NCBI RefSeq assembly: GCF_052162025.1
Contig: NZ_CP197401.1
Coordinates: 3,286,001 to 3,350,000 of the forward strand
Length of the DNA stretch: 64,000 bases
DNA from: Methylobacter sp015476545
GTDB lineage: Bacteria > Pseudomonadota > Gammaproteobacteria > Methylococcales > Methylomonadaceae
Reading direction: 5' to 3'
A program made the position numbers and the translations under genes. How positions within the stretch are numbered: position 1 is the first letter of the stretch; each line of letters opens with the position of its first letter. Positions 22,604 through 31,125 of the stretch are shown in pieces. Under the pieces are notes generated by a model. The model was not told the DNA's origin. It saw nothing but the letters and a program-made list of their open reading frames with translations, and searched no databases.

Positions 22604-24928
22604 TCAAGCCGGTTTGCCGAAGTCCATCTGAACCTTGCCGTCGACGAATTTCAGATTAGCGTCGAACGCGCTGCCTTTAGCCGACTTAAAGCCTTTCAGT
22701 ACGCCTGTCTGACCGGTAGTGATCATCTTTTTCGCCATCGCGGCCGTGATTTTTTTGTGCGCGATGGTTTTCCAGATCACGGCCTTGCAGCCGTTGCGCC
22801 ATTCGCTGCAACTGTAGGCTTTGGGCGTTTCGATGATCAGGCCGCTGCACAACGGGCAGTCGGCGATAGCTTCTTTTGCAATGGGCGCCGACTTGCCGGC
22901 GGCTTTGATATAGCCCGCCTCGCCTTGCGCGTTCAGAGTCAGCTGGGCGTTGAAGACCTCATCGCCGACATGGACTTTATAGGCTTGCAGGGTCCGGCCA
23001 TTCTGCAGGAGCTGACTGGCCAGTTCGTGCGTAACCGGCACGCCATAGACTTCCTTCCAAAGCACGAATTGGCAGCCTTCCTTCCAGCCGCTGCAACCAT
23101 AGCCTTTACGCCCTTCGATGACCGGTTTATGGCACAGCGGGCATTCACCCAGTTTGCCGGCGTCATAAAGCGGCTTGGTCGATTCATCCTTGATCTTTTG
23201 GGTGAACTTGATGATTTCGGCCATGAATTGATCGGGGTCATAAGCGTTCTGTTCTATTTTCTTGAGCTTGGACTCCCATTCGCCGGTCATGGCTGCGGAT
23301 TTCAGCCGGTCATCGGCGATGATGGCGATCAGATGGCGGCCCGCTTCAGTGCTGAGCAGGTTTTTCTTCTGACGCTCAATGTAGTTGCGCTTGATCAGCG
23401 TTTCTATAATGGCGGCTCTTGTTGCCGGCGTTCCCAGCCCCTTTTCCTTGAGCGCTTCCTTAAGCGTTTCATCGTCACAGGTCTTGCCCGCCGATTCCAT
23501 CATGCTCAACAAGGCCGCTTCCGTGTACGGCTTGGGCGGCGTGGTCTTGCCCTGGCTGACCGAAGGCTGATGCGGGCCCGTCTCGCCCTGCATGAATTCA
23601 GGCAGAATCTTTTGCTCTTTGTCCTTTTTCTCGTCGTTTTTGTACAGCGCCTGCCAGCCCGGCGACACGATCACCGTGCCGGTGGTTTTGAATTGCACCT
23701 GGTTGGTTTCGCCCTGAACCGTCGTGACCTGCTTGATGCAGGGCGGATAAAAAGCCGCGATAAAGCGTATGGCGATGGCCTGGTAAAGCTTTTCCTCATC
23801 GTAGGACAGGTTGCCGGGCAGCGTCGTGGTCGGGATGATGGCGTGGTGATCGGTGACCTTGGCATTATTGAAATAACGCGCGTTCAGCGTCAGTTTGTCC
23901 AGGTCGAGCGGCGCTATCTGCGGCCCGAACGGCCCCCCGCGCAGCTTTTCCAGCAGCGGCTTCATGCCGGCTTTCATGTCGTTGCTTAAATAACGGCTGT
24001 CCGTACGCGGATAGGTGATGTGCTTCTTCTCGTACAATTGCTGGGCGCAGGTCAGGGTGCGATCGGCCGTGAAGCCGTAGCGCATGCTCATGTCTTTTTG
24101 CAGATCGGTCAGATCGTACAGCAAGGGCGGGTTGACCGTCTCCTGCTTGCCCTTGACGGCCGTAATCCGAAATTCGTGCCCGTCAATCCGGCTAAGCAGC
24201 GCTTCGGCATCGACCTGCTGGTCAAAGCGCCCGCCGGCGTACTGGAAAACCGTGTCGCGGTACAGCGTCTGTAATTCCCAAAAATCTTTGGGAATGAAGC
24301 TGGCGATCTCCGCATCGCGCTGCACGATCAAAGCCAGCACGGGCGTCTGAACGCGGCCTATGGTCCACAGCGTGCCGTTCTGGCCGAATTTCAGCGTATA
24401 AAGCCGCGTGGCGTTCAGGCCGACGATCCAGTCCGATTCGCTGCGGCATTTGGCAGCGCGATAGAGATTGTCATAAAGCCTGCCGTCCTGTAATTGGGCA
24501 AAGCCTTTGCGTATGGCTTCATCCGTTAATGAGCTGATCCACAGGCGCTTGAACGGCTTGCTCAGGCATTGGCTCCAGGACAGGATGTAGCGGAAGATCA
24601 GCTCGCCTTCCCGTCCCGCGTCAGTCGCGCAGATGATTTCATCGGCTTCTTTGAATAAATGCTTGATCGTGTTGAGCTGTTTTTTGGCCGAGGCATCGCC
24701 GCGCGCTTTCAGGCCGAATTTTTCGGGGATGATGGGCAGCGTTTCCAAAGACCAGCGCTTCCATTCCTTGTGATAGTCGTCCGGTTCTTTCAACTCGACC
24801 AGATGCCCGAAGGCCCAGGTGATCCGGTAGCCGTTGCCCTCGAAATAGCCGTCGCGCTTGTTGCGGATGTTCAAGCAGCGGGCTATGTCGCGGGCGACTG
24901 ACGGCTTCTCCGTTAAGATGACTTTCAT
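22604..24928 (-). CDS. topB: DNA topoisomerase III (type IA)
   Basis: A 774-residue type IA topoisomerase that resolves recombination and replication intermediates by passing single strands. MKVILTEKPSVARDIARCL opens the TOPRIM domain with the catalytic Glu, and TDAGREGE holds the metal-binding acidic residues. The active-site Tyr lies in ITYPRTDSRYL near residue 306. The C-terminal region has two homologous zinc-ribbon-like modules, CPLCHKPVIEGRKGYGCSGW and CPLCSGLIIETPKAYSCSEW. This length, 120 residues beyond E. coli TopB, reflects these modules. It precedes ssb on the same strand. Confidence 0.95.
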   Translation of the reverse strand: MKVILTEKPSVARDIARCLNIRNKRDGYFEGNGYRITWAFGHLVELKEPDDYHKEWKRWSLETLPIIPEKFGLKARGDASAKKQLNTIKHLFKEADEIICATDAGREGELIFRYILSWSQCLSKPFKRLWISSLTDEAIRKGFAQLQDGRLYDNLYRAAKCRSESDWIVGLNATRLYTLKFGQNGTLWTIGRVQTPVLALIVQRDAEIASFIPKDFWELQTLYRDTVFQYAGGRFDQQVDAEALLSRIDGHEFRITAVKGKQETVNPPLLYDLTDLQKDMSMRYGFTADRTLTCAQQLYEKKHITYPRTDSRYLSNDMKAGMKPLLEKLRGGPFGPQIAPLDLDKLTLNARYFNNAKVTDHHAIIPTTTLPGNLSYDEEKLYQAIAIRFIAAFYPPCIKQVTTVQGETNQVQFKTTGTVIVSPGWQALYKNDEKKDKEQKILPEFMQGETGPHQPSVSQGKTTPPKPYTEAALLSMMESAGKTCDDETLKEALKEKGLGTPATRAAIIETLIKRNYIERQKKNLLSTEAGRHLIAIIADDRLKSAAMTGEWESKLKKIEQNAYDPDQFMAEIIKFTQKIKDESTKPLYDAGKLGECPLCHKPVIEGRKGYGCSGWKEGCQFVLWKEVYGVPVTHELASQLLQNGRTLQAYKVHVGDEVFNAQLTLNAQGEAGYIKAAGKSAPIAKEAIADCPLCSGLIIETPKAYSCSEWRNGCKAVIWKTIAHKKITAAMAKKMITTGQTGVLKGFKSAKGSAFDANLKFVDGKVQMDFGKPA

Positions 24929-24972
24929 AGAACAATGAGCAAGCTAATACTTGCCCATTATAGCAAATCCCC

Positions 24973-26343
24973 TTATTTGATGACGCGATAACAAGGCGAA
25001 TAGGCCTTGCCGGGCAGCTTCATGCGTTGCTGCGCGACAAATGAGGCCAGCAAGGAATCCATCAGTTTCATGATGCCGGCATCGCCGCGAATTTCGAAAT
25101 GGCCGTATTGCTCAATGGTGCGGATGCCGTCGGCTTTTACGTTGCCGGCGACGATGCCCGAGAAGGTCCGGCGCAGGTTCGCGGCCAGCACATGCGTTTC
25201 CTGATTCTTGTGCAAGGCCAGGTTTCGCATGTTGTCATGCGTGGGAATAAACGGATGCTGGAATACCGGATCGACCTTCAACGACCAGTTGAAATAGTAG
25301 GCATCGCCTTTTTCCTTGCGGAAACTGCGCACCTGCTTGATGCCTTCATGCATTTCGCGCGCGACCTGGACGGGATTGTCGACAATAATCTGATAACGCT
25401 GCTGCGCTTTAGGCCCTAGCGTGCCGCCAATAAAACGGTCGATTTCATTGAAATAGTCGATGGCGGTGTCAGGGCCGGTAAAGATCAGCGGAAACGGCAT
25501 GTCTTTATTATCGGGATGCAGCAGAACGCCCAGGATGTACAGGATTTCCTCGGCCGTGCCGGCGCCGCCGGGAAATACGATAATGCCGTGGCCGGTGCGC
25601 ACGAAGGCTTCCAGCCGTTTTTCAATATCCGGCATGATGACAAGATCGTTCACGATCGGGTTCGGGGATTCGGCCGCGATAATGCCCGGCTCCGAAATAC
25701 CCAGATACTGGCCGTTCTTGATGCGCTGCTTGGAGTGAGCGACAGCGGCGCCCTTCATCGGCCCTTTCATCGCGCCCGGCCCGCAGCCGGTACAGATATC
25801 CAGTCCGCGCAGGCCCAATTCATGCCCGACCTGCTTGGAATAGTCGTACTCAATACGGCTGATCGAGTGCCCGCCCCAGCACACGACCAGGTTCGGATTG
25901 GTCATCGGGCGCAGGATATTGGCGTTGCGCATGATATGAAAAACGGCGTTGGTAATGCCGTCCGAGGTCTGCAGATTGAATTTCGGATTGTCGTTGATCT
26001 CGTCGCTGACGTAAATAATGTCGCGCAGCACGGCGAACAGGTGTTCATTGATGCCTTTGATCATCTTGCCGTCGACAAAGGCATGCGCGGGCGCGCCTGT
26101 CACTTCCAGCTTGATGCCGCGCTCTTCCTGAATCACGTGAATATCGAACGACGAGTAGCGTTCCAGGAGTTCCTTGCCGTCATCCATGGCGCTGCCGCAG
26201 TTCAGCACCGCCAGCGAACAGTTGCGGAATACCTGGTACAGTCCGCCCTGGCTGGTATCCAGCAGTTTACTGACTTCAATCTTGGACAGCACATCGAGAC
26301 GACCTTCGGGGGAAATTAATGCATCGACTACTTTATGTTTCAT
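24973..26343 (-). CDS. ppnN: Pyrimidine/purine nucleotide 5'-monophosphate nucleosidase (PpnN/YgdH)
   Basis: A 456-residue LOG-family enzyme that hydrolyses nucleoside monophosphates to base and ribose 5-phosphate. The central Rossmann-like domain has the lysine-decarboxylase-like/LOG signature PGGAGTAEEILYILG near residues 256-270, with the Arg of RLEAFVRTGHGI ahead. The long N- and C-terminal flanks match PpnN rather than the short cytokinin LOG proteins. In E. coli PpnN is stimulated by (p)ppGpp. Start ATG 26343 is preceded by AAAGGA. With the AMP phosphorylase-like gene at 3082 this is the second gene in the window that recovers bases from nucleotides. Confidence 0.93.
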   Translation of the reverse strand: MKHKVVDALISPEGRLDVLSKIEVSKLLDTSQGGLYQVFRNCSLAVLNCGSAMDDGKELLERYSSFDIHVIQEERGIKLEVTGAPAHAFVDGKMIKGINEHLFAVLRDIIYVSDEINDNPKFNLQTSDGITNAVFHIMRNANILRPMTNPNLVVCWGGHSISRIEYDYSKQVGHELGLRGLDICTGCGPGAMKGPMKGAAVAHSKQRIKNGQYLGISEPGIIAAESPNPIVNDLVIMPDIEKRLEAFVRTGHGIIVFPGGAGTAEEILYILGVLLHPDNKDMPFPLIFTGPDTAIDYFNEIDRFIGGTLGPKAQQRYQIIVDNPVQVAREMHEGIKQVRSFRKEKGDAYYFNWSLKVDPVFQHPFIPTHDNMRNLALHKNQETHVLAANLRRTFSGIVAGNVKADGIRTIEQYGHFEIRGDAGIMKLMDSLLASFVAQQRMKLPGKAYSPCYRVIK

Positions 26344-26521
26344 TGTATATTCCTTTAACTATTTGTATTGTCTAAATTGCCTACCGCCTGCACTCTCAGG
26401 TTCGGTACGACTCATCGGAGAAAACGGCTCTATGCGCCCCTGTTTTCCCGGCAGTTCATTTATCATTCAGCATTCTTGCCCTATGCTCCAGCCAAAACCC
26501 GCCTATCCAAGGATATAACAC

Positions 26522-27145
26522 ATGAACGCATTAATTAAAAAGATATTTGCTGTCGGTTCAATACTGCTGCTGAGCGCCTGCGCCCATTATTCCGGCGCCT
26601 ATTATCCCGATAGCGTATCTTATGGCGGCGGCTATACGGTCATAGAAAGGGATTATTACCGAAGTATGCCGGATTATGGACATAGACACTACAGTTCGGG
26701 CGGTGATCATTTTCATGATGTCTATCAGCCGCGCCGGCAAGCCGAATATGGCAGAGCGCCGCATGAGCATTATTACCCCGATCAGAGACCCCACGCCGAC
26801 TCACATCGCTGGGAACAACCTCATTGGCAGCATGAAGACCATAGATCCCATAGGGAAGATCGCAGAATACCAGAGCATACTGCGCAGCCAAGGTTCCGGG
26901 ATGATAATCACCAGAGGCACTGGCCCAGCATTGAGCGCACAGCACCTGCAGGCGGCCGCTTTAATCCGGGGCAATTTGGAGGGGCAAGAGATAACCATAG
27001 CCGGCAGTATGAAAATCGCGGACCTCGTCAAGGCGAGCACAGAGGACCGGGCCATGCCGAACAGCAAGGGCGCTGGAACGGCAACCGCCAGCAACACGGG
27101 AATCGCGGGGATGGCCGCGCACATCAGCACGGCCGCTACGAATAG
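26522..27145 (+). CDS. Histidine-rich lipoprotein, unknown function
   Basis: A 207-residue protein with a lipoprotein signal, MNALIKKIFAVGSILLLSAC (lipobox LLSAC, lipidated Cys20). The mature part is extremely hydrophilic: His (about one residue in seven), Arg, Gln, Gly and Tyr, with repeats such as HEDHRSHREDRR and RGPRQGEHRGPGHAEQQGR and no predicted globular core. His clusters could bind metal ions in the periplasm. No family is recognised. It is divergent from ppnN and convergent with the SGNH hydrolase gene. Confidence 0.65.
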   Translation: MNALIKKIFAVGSILLLSACAHYSGAYYPDSVSYGGGYTVIERDYYRSMPDYGHRHYSSGGDHFHDVYQPRRQAEYGRAPHEHYYPDQRPHADSHRWEQPHWQHEDHRSHREDRRIPEHTAQPRFRDDNHQRHWPSIERTAPAGGRFNPGQFGGARDNHSRQYENRGPRQGEHRGPGHAEQQGRWNGNRQQHGNRGDGRAHQHGRYE

Positions 27146-27181
27146 CGGGCTTAATTCAGCTTTTATTTCAAACAGGCCTGG

Positions 27182-27808
27182 CTAAATGCAGGCCTGCACC
27201 TTGGCAGCCATCGCCATGCCCAGCGCCAGATGCCCTGCTTCATCCAGATGTACGCCGTCGACGGGGCTGGGCTCGCAATAATCGGCGGCATCAATGAAAT
27301 AGCATCCGGCCGCGCTGGCGACGGCGGCGTAATGTTGCTCGAATTCCGCAGACCGCTCAGGCAAACCATGGCACTTCAGGCCAAGCTCGGCGGAAAGCTG
27401 GGTGATTCTGGGCGGGCTGACCAACAGCACATCAGGCGGCAGATCATCCGGCCCGCAACTGCTTTTTTGCACGATGTCGATCAGTATGCCGGCGCCGCGC
27501 GCCGCATCGAAAGCCGTGTTGTCCCTGAAATGCAGCACGTCATTTGTGCCCAGCATCAGGATCACCAGATCCAGCGGCGCGTGCGACTGCAGCAGCGGCA
27601 GCAGCAGCGCCGCACCGTTGCGGCCGGGCCGGAACGGTTCGTCCCAGACCGTATAGCGCCCGCTGAGGCCTTCCTCGACAACACGGTAATCATTGCCGAG
27701 TTCGCGGCTGAGAATGCCGGGCCAGCGTATTTCAGGGGCATAGCGTTGGCCTGTGCCCGGAATATAACCCCAGGTATTGGAGTCGCCATAACAGAGTATC
27801 GTCTTCAT
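27182..27808 (-). CDS. SGNH/GDSL hydrolase (arylesterase-like)
   Basis: A 208-residue cytosolic esterase/lipase-fold enzyme. Block I MKTILCYGDSNTWGYIPG contains the catalytic Ser of GDSN, block III LGTNDVLHF provides the oxyanion Asn, and block V VDGVHLDEAGH carries the Asp/His pair. These match the TesA-like arylesterase subgroup. No signal peptide is present, so the enzyme is likely intracellular; the natural ester is not known. Start at 27808 begins the conserved domain; a start 24 nt further up is possible. It follows the SHMT gene by only 27 bp on the same strand and is probably co-transcribed. Confidence 0.85.
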   Translation of the reverse strand: MKTILCYGDSNTWGYIPGTGQRYAPEIRWPGILSRELGNDYRVVEEGLSGRYTVWDEPFRPGRNGAALLLPLLQSHAPLDLVILMLGTNDVLHFRDNTAFDAARGAGILIDIVQKSSCGPDDLPPDVLLVSPPRITQLSAELGLKCHGLPERSAEFEQHYAAVASAAGCYFIDAADYCEPSPVDGVHLDEAGHLALGMAMAAKVQACI

Positions 27809-27835
27809 GCGTTTAAAGCCTTTTAGCAGCAATAG

Positions 27836-29119
27836 TTAAATTTCAGAATAGATCGGGAATGCCCGGCACAAGGCAGAAACCTGCTCGCGGACATGGGCTT
27901 CCACAGCCGCATTACCGGCATTGTTGGCCAGCCCATCCAATACCTCGGCGATCCAGCCGGCGATTTGTGCAAACTCGGCGGTGCCGAAACCGCGCGTCGT
28001 GCCGGCGTTGGCCGACAGGCGGATGCCCGAGGCAATCTCGGCCGGCAGCGGATCGAACGGAATCAGGTTTTTATTGCAGGTCAGCCCTGCCCTTTCCAGC
28101 GCAACCACGGCACGGGCGCCGTCAAGTCCTTTGGCAGTCAAATCGACCAGCATGAGCCCTGTATCGGTCTGCCCGGACACGATGCGATACCCGGCCTTCG
28201 CCAGACTTTCAGCCAGGGCTTTGGCATTGGCCAGCACCTGAGCATTATAGGCCTTGAATTCAGGCTGCAGCGCTTCGCCCAGGCATACGGCCTTGCCGGC
28301 AATCGCATGCAGGAGCAACGAGCCCTGTACGCCGGGAAAGACCGAAGCCGCTATTTTTTTGGCGATCGTCTCGTCATTGGTCAGGATGATGCCGCCGCGC
28401 GCCCCCCGCAAGCTCTTGTAGGTAGTCGTCGTCACGACATGGGCATGCGGAAACGGATCAGGATAATAACCGGTCGCGACCAGACCGGCGAAATGCGCCA
28501 TATCGACCAGCAGATAAGCCCCTACCTCATCGGCAATTGCCCTTAACCGGGGAAAATCGATAATCCGGCCGTAAGCCGAGCCGCCGACAATGATCAGCTT
28601 GGGTCTGTGTGCCTGTGCGAGCCGGCGCACCTCCGCATAATCGATGCATTCATCCTCGCGGCTCACGCCGTAACTGACGATGCGGTAACGCCGCCCTGTC
28701 TGGGTCGCCGGATGACCGTGGCTGATATGGCCGCCCGCCGCCACATCCATGGACAAAATCGTATCGCCGTAGCCGAGCAGAGCCAGGAAAGTCGCCTGAT
28801 TGGCGTTGCTGCCCGAATGGGGCTGCACGTTGGCGTAGCGGCAGTTGAACAGGCGGCAGGCCCGGTCGATCGCCAGCTGTTCTACGCGGTCGGCGAATTC
28901 GGCGCCGCCGTAGTAGCGCCCGCCCGGATAGCCTTCGACGGTCTTGTTGGTCAGGATGGAGCCCTGCGCCTGCAATACGGCGCGGCTGACGAAATTCTCC
29001 GAGGCGATCAATTCGATCTGGTCGTGCTGTCGGTTTAGTTCGCCGGCAATGGCCTGCCATATTTCGGGATCGGATTCGCGTAGTCCTGCTGAAAAAAAGT
29101 CCTGTTTGGGTTTGGTCAT
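27836..29119 (-). CDS. glyA: Serine hydroxymethyltransferase-family PLP enzyme with variant active site
   Basis: A 427-residue member of the SHMT family (serine + THF to glycine + 5,10-methylene-THF). The core is clear: ELIASENFVSRAVLQAQGS, GYPGGRYYGG, PHSGSNANQATFLALL and LVDMAHFAGLVATGYYPDPF. The PLP-binding Lys235 lies in TTTTYKSLRGARGG, where almost all GlyA proteins have TTTTHKTLRGPRGG. Likewise GGHISHGHPATQTGR differs from the usual GGHLTHGSPVN. The enzyme therefore may be a paralogue with altered substrate rather than the main GlyA. The ATG at 29119 gives a normal N-terminus; ORF extension upstream to 29188 has no support. Confidence 0.85.
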   Translation of the reverse strand: MTKPKQDFFSAGLRESDPEIWQAIAGELNRQHDQIELIASENFVSRAVLQAQGSILTNKTVEGYPGGRYYGGAEFADRVEQLAIDRACRLFNCRYANVQPHSGSNANQATFLALLGYGDTILSMDVAAGGHISHGHPATQTGRRYRIVSYGVSREDECIDYAEVRRLAQAHRPKLIIVGGSAYGRIIDFPRLRAIADEVGAYLLVDMAHFAGLVATGYYPDPFPHAHVVTTTTYKSLRGARGGIILTNDETIAKKIAASVFPGVQGSLLLHAIAGKAVCLGEALQPEFKAYNAQVLANAKALAESLAKAGYRIVSGQTDTGLMLVDLTAKGLDGARAVVALERAGLTCNKNLIPFDPLPAEIASGIRLSANAGTTRGFGTAEFAQIAGWIAEVLDGLANNAGNAAVEAHVREQVSALCRAFPIYSEI

Positions 29120-29173
29120 TGCTGGAACGGAATAGCGATTAAAAATGTGGAAGTATTTGAGATAAGGAAAGAT

Positions 29174-29227
29174 AACCACGAAGGGCACAGAGTGTTTTTC
29201 GACTTTTATCTCTGTGCCCTCAGTGGT
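29174..29227. repeat. Inverted repeat (ACCACGAAGGGCACAGAG type)
   Basis: AACCACGAAGGGCACAGAG (29174-29192) pairs with CTCTGTGCCCTCAGTGGTT (29209-29227) with a two-base internal mismatch. It lies between the peroxiredoxin and SHMT genes and would give a stable hairpin without a T-run. It looks like a general intergenic palindrome. Confidence 0.65.
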
Positions 29228-29239
29228 TGATAAAGGGCA

Positions 29240-29734
29240 TCAGCCGGCAGTTTCTCCGCTTTCGGTTTTAGGAACTAACTGCTTCACCTTCTCCAATACT
29301 TCCTGCGCATGACCTTCGGGATTGACGTTGTACAGGGCCTCTTCCACCTTGCCGTCCTGATTGATGATGAAAGTCGAGCGCACGATTTTCATTTTCTTTT
29401 CGCCTTCCTTTTCGACTTCCTGCCAGACGCCGTACTTGTTGCACAATTCGCCCGAGGTATCGGCCAGCAACGGCACATTCAGATTATATTTGTCTATAAA
29501 AGCTCTATGGCACTCGCAGGTGTCTTTGCTGACGCCTATCACGACGGTATTCAGATCGGCAAAATCCTGGGCCAGCGAGGTAAAGTCATTGGCTTCTATC
29601 GTGCAGCCGGGCGTATCGTCTTTCGGGTAAAAATACAGCACGACATTCTTGCCGTAGTAATCCGATAAATACACTAATTTATTATTCTGGTTAATCGCTC
29701 TGAAAAAAGGCGCCTCTTGGTCTCTCTCTATCAT
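29240..29734 (-). CDS. Peroxiredoxin, BCP/PrxQ type
   Basis: A 164-residue thiol peroxidase of the AhpC/TSA family that reduces hydrogen and organic peroxides. The peroxidatic Cys44 sits in PKDDTPGCTIEANDF. The resolving Cys five positions later that defines classical PrxQ is absent (Asn49); other cysteines at 73, 75 and about 98 could resolve, otherwise it works as a one-Cys enzyme. GVSKDTCECHRAF and TFIINQDGKVEEALYNV are further family features. Ribosome-binding site AAGGAGG precedes the ATG. It lies between rpiA and the SHMT gene on the same strand. Confidence 0.92.
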   Translation of the reverse strand: MIERDQEAPFFRAINQNNKLVYLSDYYGKNVVLYFYPKDDTPGCTIEANDFTSLAQDFADLNTVVIGVSKDTCECHRAFIDKYNLNVPLLADTSGELCNKYGVWQEVEKEGEKKMKIVRSTFIINQDGKVEEALYNVNPEGHAQEVLEKVKQLVPKTESGETAG

Positions 29735-29798
29735 TAGTCCTCCTTAATCTCTATAAAAATCTACATTGAAAAATCGCATTCCAAAGCCCACTTTACCG

Positions 29799-30485
29799 CT
29801 AACACCGCGTAGGCCAATATTCCTGTATCTCTCCCTCCGCGGCAATAAAAACGGCACTGGCCAGCCCGCGAAAGATACCGTGCTCGACGACGCCCGGCGT
29901 ATCGTTCAAGGCGATGTCGAGTTCCTGAGCATCAAAATTCGAATCGAAAACCATATCGAGCACCAGACTGCCGTAGGAAGTTATGGCCAGTCCGTCTTTG
30001 GCCGCATTCTGGCGCAGATTGCCGTGTCCGCCCAATGACTCGAGCCGCTTCTTGACCAATTGCCAAGCGAACGGCATGACCTCGACCGGTATAGGGAAAT
30101 GTTCGCCGATGCGGCCCACCTGCTTGCTTCGGTCGACCAGCACGATAAACATATCGCTGGCCCTGGCCAGCAGCTTTTCCCGGACCAAGTCGTATCCGCG
30201 GCCTTTCAGCAGAGTCATATCCGGGGTCACCTCATCGGCGCCATCGACGTAAAGATCGAGCCGGGTCAGGTGCTCCAGCGCCACCAATGGCAGCCCGAGT
30301 TCCTGAGCCCTGATCGTACTGACGACGGAACTGGCCGCCGCAGTCACCTGCAAGCCTTCCTCAGCGCGGCGGCGCGCAAGCTCATCAATAAAATAATTGG
30401 CAGTCGAGCCTGTGCCAAGACCGACGATCATGCCATCCTTAACCTGCTGGGCCGCATGCCGCGCGACTAATTCTTTATCGTTCAT
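29799..30485 (-). CDS. rpiA: Ribose-5-phosphate isomerase A
   Basis: A 228-residue enzyme interconverting ribose 5-phosphate and ribulose 5-phosphate. Signatures are GLGTGSTANYFIDELARR (phosphate loop), DGADEVTPDMTLLKGRG with the catalytic Asp, and the REKLLARASDMFIVLVD segment with the catalytic Glu/Lys. Length equals that of the E. coli enzyme. It begins an apparent minus-strand run, rpiA-prx-glyA-SGNH. Its product or substrate links the nucleotide-salvage enzymes in the window to the pentose phosphate pathway. Confidence 0.96.
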   Translation of the reverse strand: MNDKELVARHAAQQVKDGMIVGLGTGSTANYFIDELARRRAEEGLQVTAAASSVVSTIRAQELGLPLVALEHLTRLDLYVDGADEVTPDMTLLKGRGYDLVREKLLARASDMFIVLVDRSKQVGRIGEHFPIPVEVMPFAWQLVKKRLESLGGHGNLRQNAAKDGLAITSYGSLVLDMVFDSNFDAQELDIALNDTPGVVEHGIFRGLASAVFIAAEGEIQEYWPTRC

Positions 30486-30642
30486 GCTGTGCTCCTGGGC
30501 TGACTCAAGCCGTCTGAAATAAATAGTACATCCGCCGGCCGGGAGATGACCACTGGTATTTTCAAAAAATTACAATTCTGAAAAACCCTCGATTGACATC
30601 CCGACGCTCGAGATAAAAACCTGCCACTTTCAAAATTAAAGT

Positions 30643-30670
30643 TTGACACCGCTGAAATAACGCCTAGAAT
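30643..30670 (+). promoter_or_regulatory. Sigma-70 promoter of the cold-shock gene
   Basis: TTGACA (30643-30648) and TAGAAT (30665-30670) are separated by 16 bp. Transcription from about 30677 would leave a 148-nt leader before the csp ATG, a length typical of cold-inducible csp mRNAs. The leader is U-rich; no match to a specific cold-box is claimed. Confidence 0.6.
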
Positions 30671-30824
30671 GGACGTCAGCTAGAAAATATGATTTACCCT
30701 TTGTTTTCCATTTCGATGTTTCTTCTTTAGTTTCTCGTCCTGTACTTCATTTGTAATTTCCAAATTTACCAGCTGTTTCTGGCCTGATTTAAGGCTTTAA
30801 TTCAATATATCTATAGGACTCATT

Positions 30825-31040
30825 ATGTCTACAATGACTACCGGCATCGTTAAATGGTTTAACTCAGAGAAAGGTTTCGGCTTTATCGAACAGAAATCCG
30901 GCCCTGATGTTTTCGTACATTTCAGAAATATCCTGAGCGCAGGCGGTTTCAGATCGCTTGACGAAGGACAAAAAGTACAGTTTAGCGTCTCACAAGGTCA
31001 AAAAGGCCCGCAAGCTGAAGACGTAACTGTAATCGGCTAA
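30825..31040 (+). CDS. Cold-shock protein, CspA family
   Basis: A 71-residue single OB-fold RNA chaperone with KWFNSEKGFGFIEQKSG (RNP1 in KGFGFI) and PDVFVHFRNI (RNP2 in VFVHF). It binds single-stranded RNA and melts structure. Length matches CspA homologues of about 70 residues. A recognisable promoter and long leader precede it and a strong hairpin follows, so it is monocistronic. Which Csp paralogue it is cannot be told. Confidence 0.95.
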   Translation: MSTMTTGIVKWFNSEKGFGFIEQKSGPDVFVHFRNILSAGGFRSLDEGQKVQFSVSQGQKGPQAEDVTVIG

Positions 31041-31052
31041 AGCACACTTCAA

Positions 31053-31095
31053 CGGACGGCGACACAAGCAATTGTGTCGCCGTCCGCATTTAGTT
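31053..31095 (+). terminator. Hairpin after the cold-shock gene
   Basis: CGGACGGCGACACAA (31053-31067) pairs perfectly with TTGTGTCGCCGTCCG (31072-31086) around a 4-nt loop. The following CATTTAGTT is only weakly T-rich, but the long stem and its position 12 bp after the stop codon make it the likely transcript end. Confidence 0.65.
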
Positions 31096-31125
31096 GACAA
31101 CCCAACCCATCTGTTAGTCCGCATA

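Noticed and set aside
22565..23989. A 474-codon plus-strand frame opposite topB
   Set aside because: topB is complete on the minus strand with catalytic motifs; the plus frame is low-complexity Arg/Leu/Phe.
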